Source of the DNA: a virus
DNA: 23,455 nt
Direction: 5' to 3' (one strand)
Virus record (IMG/VR): IMGVR_UViG_3300021964_000553
Coordinates: 1 to 23,455 of that record
The translations under genes and the position numbers were made by a program. Shown piece after piece: positions 1-9,719 of the stretch. The notes beneath the pieces are model-generated. The model was not told where the DNA came from, searched no databases, and worked only from the letters and a program-made list of their open reading frames with translations. Each line of letters begins with the position of its first letter. The stretch's first letter is position 1.

Positions 1-2
1 CA

Positions 3-1904
3 AGAATCGACGATGACACTTACACAATTCCTTTAGATTTAACTAATGGAGAAACAACCAACCTTCCATTAGAGGGTACTGGTGAGCGGGCAGTGACACA
101 GACCTTTACAGCTACTGCAGCTGGTGCTGGTATTTACATCACACCTGTAACTCCATCAACAACTTTTGTTGTAGAAACTTCTACTTCTAGTAACGAAAAA
201 GTTTTGTATCATTTTCAAAATGAAATTACAGTTTCTGGTAGACTGCCTGTTTCGTGTAAAGATGGTTATGTAGTTAACATTATTAACAGTGAAGATGTTA
301 CTGCAGATGATACTTGGGTTAAATTCAGTGCTTCTGGTAGTTATACTTATGGTGAAGGTGTTTGGCAAGAAACAGTTGCACCTGGACTTCCTTATCAAAT
401 AGATAACACTACCATGCCTCATCAATTGATTAGGCAAGCTGATGGTTCATTTAAATATGAACCCGTTACGTGGATTAATCGAGAAGTTGGTGACGATGAT
501 ACAAACCCTATTCCTAGTTTTATTGGGGAAAAGATTAACAGCATTTTTTTCCATAGGAACAGGTTGGGATTCCTTTCTAACGAATCATTGATCCTAAGTA
601 AGTCTGGTGACTTTTTTAACTTCTTTGGTACTACTGCACAAGACATTACAGATGATGATCCGATCGACATCCAAGCAACAGCGGTTAGACCAGTTACACT
701 GAATTATGTTTTGGAAGCACCGATTGGTCTAGTTTTGTTTGGACCAAACGAACAGTTTGTGATGTCTACCAATGAAGATATTTTAAGTCCTAAGACGGCA
801 CGTATTAGTACGTTAAGTAATTATGAGTGTGATAGTCAGGTAAACGCTGTACCACTTGGTACTAGCCTAGCCTTCGTTACTAAGTCAACTCTGTACACAA
901 AACTACTAGAAATTCTTAACGTACAACGAGAGACCAGTGCTATTATTGATGAGTCTACACAAATTGTACCAGAATACATTCCCAGCAGTGTAGACAGCAT
1001 GGTTTCATCTCCTGCACTTTCAATGGTTTCTATTGGAAAATCAGGATCTTCTACGTTGTATCAATACCGTTTCTTTGTACAAGGTCAAGCTAGACAACAG
1101 ACTTGGTATAAGTGGGAGTTGACTGGAAACCTGTTGACTCAGTTCTTTGATAAAACTACGTTTTATGCAGTAACTTATTCTGGATCTAATGTATACTTGA
1201 CATCTTATGACTTGACGCAATCCAGTGAACAAGGCTATTTGACCTTGCCTACGGGTGAAAAGACAGACGTGTGTCTTGATATGTTCGTGATTAACCCTTA
1301 CCGAACATATAATGGAACCGACGATGAAACTACAATTACACTTCCTTTTGATCATATTACTGGTAAAACACTTTCAGTAATTGTCCTTGGTAATTATATT
1401 GGTGATCCTGTGACACCAACTGAACAGGCAGAAGGTTCTGTTTTATATCCAACTGTATCTGGAAACCAAGTTACTATTGATGGAGATTTTCGTGGAAAAG
1501 ATATTATCTTAGGTTACATTTACGACATGACCATTGAAATGCCTGTGTTCTATGCTACACAGCAGGATGGTCAAATAAGTAGAAGTGACATTAACGCTGA
1601 TCTAATTCTTCACAGGGCTAAAATATCAACAGGTCTTAGTGGTCCTGTTAAGTATCAAGTTGATGTATTGGGCAAGGATTCTGTTTTACTAGCTACTAGG
1701 TCTGACACTGTTAACGTAACGTTACCTAATACTTATGTATTGAATAACGTTAACTTGTCTGCCAGTGCTGTACATGATGTACCAATCCATCAACGAAACA
1801 CAAGCGTTAAATTTAAAATTATTGGTGACACTCCTTTCCCAGTCAGCTTGTTGAGCATGGAATGGGAAGGTAATTATAACCGTCGTTTCTATCGCCAAAC
1901 ATGA
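3..1904 (+). CDS. Tail tubular protein B (T7 gp12-like), 5' end missing
   Basis: The reading frame is open to the left edge, so the gene begins outside the window; 633 codons are visible against about 794 residues for T7 gp12. The protein is rich in Ser, Thr, Val and aromatic residues with beta-strand-like alternation and no membrane segment. Visible stretches such as SFIGEKINSIFFHRNRLGFL and GPNEQFVMSTNEDILSPKTA resemble the podovirus nozzle protein as I remember it. In the family this protein forms the tail nozzle below the tail tubular A ring and carries the fibres. The stop overlaps the next start in an ATGA. The position directly before the ejection-protein genes fits T7 order. Identification is from remembered family resemblance plus gene order. 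Confidence 0.87.
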   Translation, partial: RIDDDTYTIPLDLTNGETTNLPLEGTGERAVTQTFTATAAGAGIYITPVTPSTTFVVETSTSSNEKVLYHFQNEITVSGRLPVSCKDGYVVNIINSEDVTADDTWVKFSASGSYTYGEGVWQETVAPGLPYQIDNTTMPHQLIRQADGSFKYEPVTWINREVGDDDTNPIPSFIGEKINSIFFHRNRLGFLSNESLILSKSGDFFNFFGTTAQDITDDDPIDIQATAVRPVTLNYVLEAPIGLVLFGPNEQFVMSTNEDILSPKTARISTLSNYECDSQVNAVPLGTSLAFVTKSTLYTKLLEILNVQRETSAIIDESTQIVPEYIPSSVDSMVSSPALSMVSIGKSGSSTLYQYRFFVQGQARQQTWYKWELTGNLLTQFFDKTTFYAVTYSGSNVYLTSYDLTQSSEQGYLTLPTGEKTDVCLDMFVINPYRTYNGTDDETTITLPFDHITGKTLSVIVLGNYIGDPVTPTEQAEGSVLYPTVSGNQVTIDGDFRGKDIILGYIYDMTIEMPVFYATQQDGQISRSDINADLILHRAKISTGLSGPVKYQVDVLGKDSVLLATRSDTVNVTLPNTYVLNNVNLSASAVHDVPIHQRNTSVKFKIIGDTPFPVSLLSMEWEGNYNRRFYRQT

Positions 1905-2329
1905 CCTACAGAGCACACCGCCGAACACTGACATCTACATTTAAAGTTGGGAAACATGTATGTAAAGTGTTTCTAGAACCTTGGGATGAAGAAGAAGGTA
2001 TCAGTGGTGTGCTTTGGAATGTTGGTTTTGCTGTTGGCAGATCACGTCGTCAAGTAAACGATTGGTATCACTATAGACGTAATAAACGTTTCCGTAGCTT
2101 AAATAAACAGATGACAGGTACGGAAGGATTGAAACCTATTTCTAAAGGATTTAAAGAAGTATTACGCCTTAGATGGTTGATACCAGAAGGTGATACAATC
2201 GTAATACATTGCTCAAGTTCTGACTCACAAAAACAATATAAAACTTTTTCTAGATGGCGTCGATGGAACCCAGACTGGTTTGTAGATGAGATCTGCGAAG
2301 AGTTTTATTGGACAAAACCAACTATTTAA
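1901..2329 (+). CDS. Small protein in the T7 gene 13 position
   Basis: This 142-residue basic protein starts in an ATGA overlap with the tail tubular B stop, so the two are probably translationally coupled. It has clusters of Arg and Trp (for example VGRSRRQVNDWYHYRRNKRF near residues 46-65) and no signal peptide or membrane span. In T7 the same slot holds gp13 (about 138 residues), which assists virion assembly without being a major structural part. Length and position match, but I see no convincing residue similarity to gp13, so the call is positional. The reading frame is certain; the function is not known from the sequence. Confidence 0.75.
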   Translation: MTYRAHRRTLTSTFKVGKHVCKVFLEPWDEEEGISGVLWNVGFAVGRSRRQVNDWYHYRRNKRFRSLNKQMTGTEGLKPISKGFKEVLRLRWLIPEGDTIVIHCSSSDSQKQYKTFSRWRRWNPDWFVDEICEEFYWTKPTI

Positions 2330-2331
2330 TT

Positions 2332-3021
2332 ATGGACGCAATTAGTATCGGACTTGGAGTAGGTCAAGCTGCACTAAGTTTTTTTGGTGATCAACAAGAC
2401 ATTGGTGCTATTTCAGCAGGAGCCTACCAAACAAAACTAGCTCAACGTCAAGCTGAAATTGTAAATGCTGCTCAAAACCGTGCTTATGCACGCCTTTTGC
2501 AGAACGCAACTCGTCAGTTTGGTGAAAATTTTGCTGAAGCTAATTCAACTTCTTCAGTAAATCAAGCTAAATTTCAAGAACAATTACTTTCGTTTGCATT
2601 TGCCAAAGAAAGTATGTTACGCAACGCACAAAGAGTAGAAGGTGCAGCCAACGCTACAGAGTCTTACGGCAAGACTAAAGACAGAATGAAAGCCATTAAA
2701 GCTTTAGGTGATGCAGGACGGCAACAAGCCAAGTATGCTGAATCAGTTGCTAGTGCTTATGGTGAAACTGAACGTACTAACCAAAGGTTGTTTAATAACC
2801 AGCTACGGCAGGCTAATCAAGGTATCATTGAACAAGTAGGTAATAGACCTATGCCACAGTTTGTACCTGGTGACTATCAAGCACCACAACCTTCAGGTAA
2901 TGCGTTATTGAAGATCGGTAATGCACTTCTGGGTGGCATTGAAACTGCACAACGGTTTGACCCGTTATTTGACTTTAGTACACCAAAACCACTACCAACA
3001 CAACCACTTCCTACGGGATAA
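2332..3021 (+). CDS. Internal virion / ejection protein (T7 gp14-like)
   Basis: This 229-residue protein opens with a short hydrophobic, glycine-rich stretch (MDAISIGLGVGQAALSFFGD). A long Ala/Gln/Asn-rich, probably helical region follows, with few prolines until about residue 180. T7 gp14 (196 residues) has the same make-up and is ejected first to form a pore in the host outer membrane. I chose the ATG at 2332, which lies 2 nt after the previous stop, over an in-frame ATG at 2308 that would add eight residues and overlap the upstream gene. The Pro/Gln tail (residues 185-229) is less ordered. It is the first of three consecutive ejection-protein genes. Confidence 0.8.
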   Translation: MDAISIGLGVGQAALSFFGDQQDIGAISAGAYQTKLAQRQAEIVNAAQNRAYARLLQNATRQFGENFAEANSTSSVNQAKFQEQLLSFAFAKESMLRNAQRVEGAANATESYGKTKDRMKAIKALGDAGRQQAKYAESVASAYGETERTNQRLFNNQLRQANQGIIEQVGNRPMPQFVPGDYQAPQPSGNALLKIGNALLGGIETAQRFDPLFDFSTPKPLPTQPLPTG

Positions 3022-3024
3022 TAA

Positions 3025-5763
3025 ATGGAACTTCCTCAACTTCCTGAGGTTCAGTATCAGTCATACGCACAAGGGCAAGCCTTTGATCCTGTTAAACTGC
3101 CTGATCCTAACCCACAACTTTCTCAAAATTTAAGTACGATTCAATCTAACTTTGCACAAATGTCAAAGTTTGGATCGCAAAACATAAGAAATCAGTATGC
3201 TGGAAAACTGAGTACAATGCAACAGCTTGCTCAGTTTAGTAAAACTGCTCTTGACATTACAGAAATTGCAGCAAAGGAAAATAAAAAATTTCAAGAAGCT
3301 CAAGCTGAACAGCAATTCTTTGAACTGCTTTCTCAAGGAAAACTGTCGCCTGAAGACTACACTGCACCTTTGTCAGCTATTGACGAACAAGGTAATGTTA
3401 TTGAATCTGAAGTAGCTGATTCAGTTAGGTCTGGAAAAACTGATTTTGAAGTTGGTGATTGGATTCGCCGTAACTTATCTGGTCATAGATTTACCAAGTT
3501 TTCAGAACTGTATTCTGAATACATGACACGAGTATATTATGAACCTTGGATTAGAACTCAACGGCTAGAAAACACTGGCACTGTTGTAATTAAAGACGAA
3601 GAAGGTAACGATAAAGAAGTAGTTATTAACGATCAAAAGCTACCTCCTTTTCAAGCTAGACAAGTTAGAGCTAGGCTTCAGCAAGCATTTTTTCAGCTTG
3701 ATGGTTATCAAACTGTCAGCCCTGCTGTAAAAATGAAAAGTGGTAGCTACGAAAATATCATTAAAGCTGACATAGCTATTGAAAAAGATGAGACAGCTAG
3801 GTGGTCAGATTGGCGTTCTGAAAACTTAGTAGCAGAATCACTTCAAGATCTTCGTGTAAATTATACTGATCCAAGTTCTTTTACTAAAGCTTTGAATACA
3901 ATTGCTTCGACTACTTCCGGCGGTAAAGTCATTGGTATGTCAGGTGCTTGGAAGATTATTGAAGAGGAGTTTTTATCTGCTGCACAACTTGGTAAAGGTT
4001 ATAATTTAGAAGAGTTTGCACAAGCTCCATCACACCTTCCTGGTAAAACAATTGGACAGGCTTACCCAAGATTCCAAAGTTTACAAGCAAAAGTTTCTAA
4101 AGCGCTTAGTGTTAAACGTGAAGAAAATGAAAAGTATAGGACACAAGAATTAAAAACTAAAGTAAACTCTTTTATTGCAGAAGCTGTTGAGCGTACAGGT
4201 GACCGTGCTTTTAGTATTGCTGACTTTGACGCTGCTAATAAAGATTTTAGACGAGAAGCTGATAGACTTGGTATTCCTTACGAATCAATCGGTATTGGAA
4301 GGCTAGAAGAACTAAAAACGATCTATAGTTATACAGGTCAACGTTTGGCTGATGCTAGAGCACAGCTTCAAGATAAAGTTGAAACACGTACTTTGACTAC
4401 AAATGATCCGCTTTTGCAACATCCAATCCTTCGTGAAGAGTTCTTTTCAAAAGCAGAAGAAATTGAAAAAACTACTCTTGGACCTGAATTTAAAGAAAGG
4501 GTTAAAAGTCTAACAGGTTATATTGCTGGATTGGCTGGTGTTGAAACTGATGTTCGTGGTGAGTTGAGAGGTGATCTCAATGACATGAACATTGAGCTGC
4601 GTCGTGAAATGGAACGGACCTTTTTGTCACTTACTTTAGGACCACAAAAGCTTTCCCCTGAAAAGGCTGCAGAACAAGCTTATCTTTTGGTTCGTGATAA
4701 ATTTAAAGATGGGTTTAACACTCCAACAAGCGTTTATTATCCTGGACCAAAAGGTGATTTTGCTAATTGGCAAAAAGAGCTTGACTCTAGAATGAGCAAT
4801 GTTGATGCGTACAAAAAGCGTTCTAATGCTTTGGTACGTTTAGGTTCAAAAGCTTCTGACATAATTGGTAGTGTTACTGAAAATCCTACAGTAATTGGTA
4901 GCTACCAAGACGTACAAAGAATGTACAATCTTTGGAATCAATCGGTATCTTTAGATCCATGGATTAGACAAGCTGCTAAAGAAATCAACGCCAGAAACGG
5001 TAGAATTGTCATTGATTCTCCAATTCAACTGTTGATGGCTGCTGCTAAAGGGCATGGTATTATTAAAGAAATTCCTGCTTATGCTGAGTTTATTGAAAGG
5101 TCTAGACAGCTTACACCAGACGGACGTAGAATTTTACAGGACTTGTTAGACGGCAACCTTGAAGGTGTACAAGGTCGAATTTTGACTACTGATGCTTTGC
5201 CACGTATCTCACTTTCTAGCCCTGACGGTACGCCATTTACAAGTAATGATCCAATGATTTGTGCTATCGGTATTAACGAAGGCACACGCACTGCTGACTG
5301 TGGTAAAACTAAAGCTTATGGTGGTCATAGGGATCCTGGTGATGGTAAACGTAATCGTGGTACGTTTAGTTACGCACCGGGAAGGTTTGGAACTGATCCT
5401 AACATGAGTCCTGAAGAAGCAGACCGTGCTTACATGCCTAAACTTGTAGAAGCGCGACGCAAGTATTCAGGTAAACTGGTTGAGTTTGGTTACCCTGTAG
5501 GTTCCCGTGAATATAACATTCTTTTGTTTAACATCCTTGATCTTGCCGTACAAGCACCTCTTGCTTTACCAGACTTTGTTAATTCTATTGCCAACTTACC
5601 GGAGATAAATGCTCAAACAATTGGTAATGCAAGGGCTTATGCTTTCTTTAATCCAGTCACTGGAGCTTTAGAAGCAAGTGGCTTTAACAACGATTTTGAA
5701 CGATTACGACAAGACCAAACAGACCGTGCTATGACACTTGAAACAAAAAGGAGGGGACAATGA
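3025..5763 (+). CDS. Internal virion protein (T7 gp15-like) with C-terminal cyanobacterial-type domain
   Basis: This 912-residue protein starts 3 nt after the gp14-like stop. Most of it is charged, helical and Gln/Ala/Glu-rich, as expected for the inner core protein that lines the ejection channel; T7 gp15 is 747 residues. Residues about 745-870 differ: a compact block contains INEGTRTADCGKT (Glu752), GGHRDPGDGKRNRGTFSYAP (His768, Asp770) and LLFNILDLAVQAPLALPDFV. I remember this pattern (EGTR, then GHxDPG, then N-GT-S, then FN-LDL-VQAP) from marine cyanobacterial and cyanophage proteins. A lysozyme-like, peptidoglycan-cleaving fold is possible, with Glu752 as catalytic candidate, but that is unproven. 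The stop overlaps the next start (ATGA). Confidence 0.8.
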   Translation: MELPQLPEVQYQSYAQGQAFDPVKLPDPNPQLSQNLSTIQSNFAQMSKFGSQNIRNQYAGKLSTMQQLAQFSKTALDITEIAAKENKKFQEAQAEQQFFELLSQGKLSPEDYTAPLSAIDEQGNVIESEVADSVRSGKTDFEVGDWIRRNLSGHRFTKFSELYSEYMTRVYYEPWIRTQRLENTGTVVIKDEEGNDKEVVINDQKLPPFQARQVRARLQQAFFQLDGYQTVSPAVKMKSGSYENIIKADIAIEKDETARWSDWRSENLVAESLQDLRVNYTDPSSFTKALNTIASTTSGGKVIGMSGAWKIIEEEFLSAAQLGKGYNLEEFAQAPSHLPGKTIGQAYPRFQSLQAKVSKALSVKREENEKYRTQELKTKVNSFIAEAVERTGDRAFSIADFDAANKDFRREADRLGIPYESIGIGRLEELKTIYSYTGQRLADARAQLQDKVETRTLTTNDPLLQHPILREEFFSKAEEIEKTTLGPEFKERVKSLTGYIAGLAGVETDVRGELRGDLNDMNIELRREMERTFLSLTLGPQKLSPEKAAEQAYLLVRDKFKDGFNTPTSVYYPGPKGDFANWQKELDSRMSNVDAYKKRSNALVRLGSKASDIIGSVTENPTVIGSYQDVQRMYNLWNQSVSLDPWIRQAAKEINARNGRIVIDSPIQLLMAAAKGHGIIKEIPAYAEFIERSRQLTPDGRRILQDLLDGNLEGVQGRILTTDALPRISLSSPDGTPFTSNDPMICAIGINEGTRTADCGKTKAYGGHRDPGDGKRNRGTFSYAPGRFGTDPNMSPEEADRAYMPKLVEARRKYSGKLVEFGYPVGSREYNILLFNILDLAVQAPLALPDFVNSIANLPEINAQTIGNARAYAFFNPVTGALEASGFNNDFERLRQDQTDRAMTLETKRRGQ
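5748..5756 (+). promoter_or_regulatory. Strong ribosome binding site for the gp16-like gene
   Basis: AAGGAGGGG lies inside the end of the gp15-like gene, with its GGAGG core 5 nt before the ATG at 5760. It is the best Shine-Dalgarno match I found in the window, where most starts have weak or no match. It supports the ATG at 5760 and suggests strong independent initiation of this large core protein. Confidence 0.7.
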
Positions 5764-8700
5764 ACTCGTACGATCCATTCCAACCTATACAGATGCCTCC
5801 TGAAATAGAGGAAGCTATAGATAACGAATCAACCACTGCTCCTATCCCTTACCCTGAAGTAGAAGAAAAACCAGCTTCAGCAGCTCAACCACAACCACAA
5901 CCTCAGCCTACAGCTCAACCACAACCTGAAGAAAAACAAGAACCTAAACCTGAAACAAAAAGTAGTTACCAAAAATACTTAGAAAGTGGTAACATCATGG
6001 ATTTGTTTGTAGGGGAAGATTCCTATTTTTTAGGAAAAGATTCACTGTTAGGTACAATTATGGACAACCCTATTACCAGGGGCGTCGAGGACTTTACAGT
6101 AGATTTGATCAACAACAGTCCTTTAAAAAACTTTTCTTCAGCAAAAAAAGCACCAAAATACGAAGATGAGCTTAGCCAAAGTGTACGTCAAATCTCTTCT
6201 GTTGTAGCACCTTTTGTTATTCTTAGAGGTGCTGCTCGTGGAGCTGCTGGTAGACTCAACACTAGAATTGCCCATCCTTTGGGTAAAAACAGAGCTGTTA
6301 AATTTCTCAGTGAAGTTGGTCTTGATACTGCAGTTGGCGCTTTTGTTGACGCTACTGTTGAGACAAGTAAAACCGATGATAACCTTCAAGGTTATTTAAA
6401 AAAGAATTGGCCTCAAACTTATCGATTTATTCCTAGCGACTGGGCTACTACTGATAGTGATTCACCAGACCTTAAACGTATGAAAAACGTTAACGAAGGT
6501 ATTGGTCTTGGTATGTTTAGTAGTTTTATTGAAGGTTCTGTGAAGCTACTACGTGCTATCCGTGGGACACGTCGTGTTACAAACTATGTGTTTGAATCTG
6601 AATCTGCACAAACAGCTTTCGCTAAACAAGCTAAGGATTTAGATGATGATGTTGACATGGCAGCTAATCTCACTGACTCAGTTTCTAACTATGAAAAAGC
6701 GTTGGATGAGATGGGTGAACTTAACTTGTCTAAAACACCTACACCTACTAAGCCTTTGCTAGGTGTACATGAGACTGTAAGTGCTGGAGGGGTACGCTCA
6801 TTAGATGATATGGGTGTTGTAGCAGCTTCTGTAGACCAGGTACGTATTGACCGTAACATTGGTACCGTACATGGTCGCCTCAGTAACATTGTCTCTGACG
6901 CTGCTCTTAAATATGGTCTAGAAGCTGACCGTCTTCCTAAACGAGAAATTGTTGAGCTGATTGCTGATCAAATTAGAACTGCTGGTAAGTATTCAGCTGA
7001 TCTTCCTAGTGGTGTTAACATTTCATTTAAAGAAATTGATGATGCAGGTCTTCGTCTTTCCGAATATCTTTTAGACCCACAAGCTGATGTAGGCTGGCTT
7101 AAAGAAATCCTTAACGAGTATAAAGATGAAACAACTCGTCTTGGACAAAAAGTACGTAGTTTAAGCTCTGAAGGACATAACGCAGCGATGCGTGCTGTCA
7201 AAGGCTATCTAGATGAAGTTGTTAACATGGATAAGCTAAAAGCACAGGCTTATCTAACTACTTCTTTGTCAGGTCAAGTAGCTGATCTTGCGGAAGGTGC
7301 ACGTTACATGGAAGGCACTGAAGCTGTTGAACGTGCTAACGAAATGATTTTTGACCGGCTTGAATACCTAATGACAGAAACAGCTTTGTCAGGTAAAATC
7401 AAAGGTCAAAGTTTGAATTTCCTTAATACTTGGAAAAGAAACCCTAAAAATCCTGATGCCATTAAAGAGGCAGCACAAGAAGCTTCTAGGAGTGCAACTG
7501 AGATTGCACGAGAATCAGCTGAAAACGCTAAGGTCACTGTAAATTCTTTGCGTGAAATAGCTAGAGAACGTCCAGATTTCTTTAAACCACTTGCTTTGGC
7601 TTGGGAAATGTCGGACGGTGATATTAATACCATGGGTAAATTGAACAGATATGTTCAAGAAAGCCTTCCTGCTATTCAAAAAGCTTTTTTTGATAAAGCC
7701 CCTGAAATTCCTAATGTGATTGTTCAAGGTGCTTATTCAAACGTTTATAACTCAATGCTGTCTGCATTTGCTACTCCAATCAAAGCATCAGTCGGTAACA
7801 CTGTTTTGCTTATGGCAAAACCTATTGCACATATGGGTGGTGCTTTACTTGGAGGTAATATCAATCAATTTAAACGTGGTTGGTATGCTTATTCTTCTGT
7901 GCTAGATTCTACCATTAAAGGTACTAAGCACATGGGTCGTGTGTTTACTATGGCTTCTAAAGATCCGTCTTCTGTCAGCTATGTTGTACGTGAAGATCTG
8001 CGTAACCAAAATGCTGCTTCAATGGAAGTACTGAAAAAGTTTGCAGAAGCTGCTCAAAAGGAAGGTGAAGACGGTCCTATGGCTTTGTATTTGATCGCTG
8101 AAACGCTTGAAGACATTGGTAACAATCCTGTTCTTAGGTTTGGTACTAATGCTATGACAGCTTTTGACGGGTTTACTAAAGCTGTTTTAGCTAATTCCCG
8201 TGCTCGAATGGAAGCATATGACAAGTTTATTGACAGTGGTGTAGAGTTGTCACCAAAAGCACTGAAACGGGCTGAAGAAGAGATCTATCAAAATATGTTT
8301 GACTCTAACGGTCTTATCAAAAATGAATGGGTTGACTACGCTACAGGTGAGATTGCTTTGAACCTTGACACTCCTCGTGTACGTTCATTTACTAACCTTA
8401 TCAAATCAAATCCTTGGATGCGTCCTTTTGTGATGTTCCCAAAAACATCTGCAAATGTTGTAGCTAGGTTCGGTGATTATAGTCCTATAACTTTGTTTAT
8501 GGACGATTACTCTAAACTTGTACAAAACGTGCCTCCTACTGGGTTTACTTTTGAAGAAATTCAAGAGATCATGGTTGCTCGTGGATTAAATCCTACACGT
8601 GCTGAATTTGAAGGGTTACGTGCAGAACTACGTGGACGAAAAGCTATTGGTTCTCTTGCCGTTATGTCTGCATTTAGCTTGTGGATGAGTGGTCGTCTGC

Positions 8701-9689
8701 ATGGTAATGGTCATTATGATAATGCACGTCAAAGAACACGCAAACAACTTGGTTGGAAACCGAAACATTATAAAGGGACAGATGGTAACTGGTACAGCTA
8801 TGAATGGTTAGGTCCGATAGGTGATTGGCTTGCATTTACTGCAGATGTTATGGACAACTTTAACAGTGTTGATCCTTATACAATCGAAACCACGCTTGCT
8901 AGACTTACATATATTTTAGGTGCTAGCTTGACTAACCGTTCAATGATGGCTGGACTTGAACCTATGTTTGACGTAACCCAAGGCAATGCTTCTGCAATGA
9001 ATCGTTGGGCTGCTTCGTTTACAAGTTCATTTGCACCTCTTTCTGGACTCCGTGCAGAAATGGGTCGTCTTATGTTCCCTGCTTTGCGTGAAATGGACGA
9101 AGACTTTGGGTCTGCAATACGTAATCGTAACAAGTATTTAGATGCTATTGACCCTGAAGGTGCACTACCTAATGCTTATGACTGGCTTGATGGTACAAAA
9201 GTAGGTTATTCTGAAAACCCCTTTATTCGTGCTTGGAATACGTATTCTCCGATGAAAATTGCAGATCAACCTGTATCACCTGAACGTCAATTTTTGCTAG
9301 ATATTGAATACGACGCACGTCCTGTATTTAGCAAAGGTGACAACGGTGTTGAGTATACTCCTGAAGAACGTTCAGCTCTTTACAGGATTATCGGTCAAAC
9401 AGGTTATCTAAAAAAAGAGATTGCAAAAATTATGCAGTCTAAATCAGCTAAAGAATGGCGTCAAGAAATTTTTAAACAGCGTTCAGAAGGTGCAAGTATT
9501 GATCCTAAACTTTGGGATAATCTTTATACTAAAATTGATAGCGCTGCTTATCGTGCCAAAAAACTTGCAGTTAGGCAGCTTGAAGCAGAAATGGCTGATG
9601 AAATTAAAATCCGTGAATATCAAGAAGGTGTTAACATCAATAAACAACGTAGAGCAGAATCTCCTTCTTTTCCGTTGATTAACAAATAA
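5760..9689 (+). CDS. Large internal core / ejection protein (T7 gp16-like)
   Basis: At 1309 residues the length nearly equals T7 gp16 (1318), and the gene follows the gp14- and gp15-like genes as in T7. Residues about 30-65 form a low-complexity Pro/Gln/Glu stretch (PQPQPQPTAQPQPEEKQEPK). The remainder is a long, mostly helical protein with short hydrophobic segments near residues 140-160 (VVAPFVILRGAARGAAG) and about 970 (AVMSAFSLWMSG). T7 gp16 carries a lytic transglycosylase at its N-terminus; I see no matching motif here, and the candidate wall-cleaving domain lies instead at the end of the gp15-like protein. The expected role is crossing the inner membrane and helping DNA entry. The start overlaps the upstream stop and has a strong ribosome site. 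Confidence 0.82.
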   Translation: MNSYDPFQPIQMPPEIEEAIDNESTTAPIPYPEVEEKPASAAQPQPQPQPTAQPQPEEKQEPKPETKSSYQKYLESGNIMDLFVGEDSYFLGKDSLLGTIMDNPITRGVEDFTVDLINNSPLKNFSSAKKAPKYEDELSQSVRQISSVVAPFVILRGAARGAAGRLNTRIAHPLGKNRAVKFLSEVGLDTAVGAFVDATVETSKTDDNLQGYLKKNWPQTYRFIPSDWATTDSDSPDLKRMKNVNEGIGLGMFSSFIEGSVKLLRAIRGTRRVTNYVFESESAQTAFAKQAKDLDDDVDMAANLTDSVSNYEKALDEMGELNLSKTPTPTKPLLGVHETVSAGGVRSLDDMGVVAASVDQVRIDRNIGTVHGRLSNIVSDAALKYGLEADRLPKREIVELIADQIRTAGKYSADLPSGVNISFKEIDDAGLRLSEYLLDPQADVGWLKEILNEYKDETTRLGQKVRSLSSEGHNAAMRAVKGYLDEVVNMDKLKAQAYLTTSLSGQVADLAEGARYMEGTEAVERANEMIFDRLEYLMTETALSGKIKGQSLNFLNTWKRNPKNPDAIKEAAQEASRSATEIARESAENAKVTVNSLREIARERPDFFKPLALAWEMSDGDINTMGKLNRYVQESLPAIQKAFFDKAPEIPNVIVQGAYSNVYNSMLSAFATPIKASVGNTVLLMAKPIAHMGGALLGGNINQFKRGWYAYSSVLDSTIKGTKHMGRVFTMASKDPSSVSYVVREDLRNQNAASMEVLKKFAEAAQKEGEDGPMALYLIAETLEDIGNNPVLRFGTNAMTAFDGFTKAVLANSRARMEAYDKFIDSGVELSPKALKRAEEEIYQNMFDSNGLIKNEWVDYATGEIALNLDTPRVRSFTNLIKSNPWMRPFVMFPKTSANVVARFGDYSPITLFMDDYSKLVQNVPPTGFTFEEIQEIMVARGLNPTRAEFEGLRAELRGRKAIGSLAVMSAFSLWMSGRLHGNGHYDNARQRTRKQLGWKPKHYKGTDGNWYSYEWLGPIGDWLAFTADVMDNFNSVDPYTIETTLARLTYILGASLTNRSMMAGLEPMFDVTQGNASAMNRWAASFTSSFAPLSGLRAEMGRLMFPALREMDEDFGSAIRNRNKYLDAIDPEGALPNAYDWLDGTKVGYSENPFIRAWNTYSPMKIADQPVSPERQFLLDIEYDARPVFSKGDNGVEYTPEERSALYRIIGQTGYLKKEIAKIMQSKSAKEWRQEIFKQRSEGASIDPKLWDNLYTKIDSAAYRAKKLAVRQLEAEMADEIKIREYQEGVNINKQRRAESPSFPLINK

Positions 9690-9719
9690 TCCACCGTTCC
9701 CTTTTTACAATAACATGTA

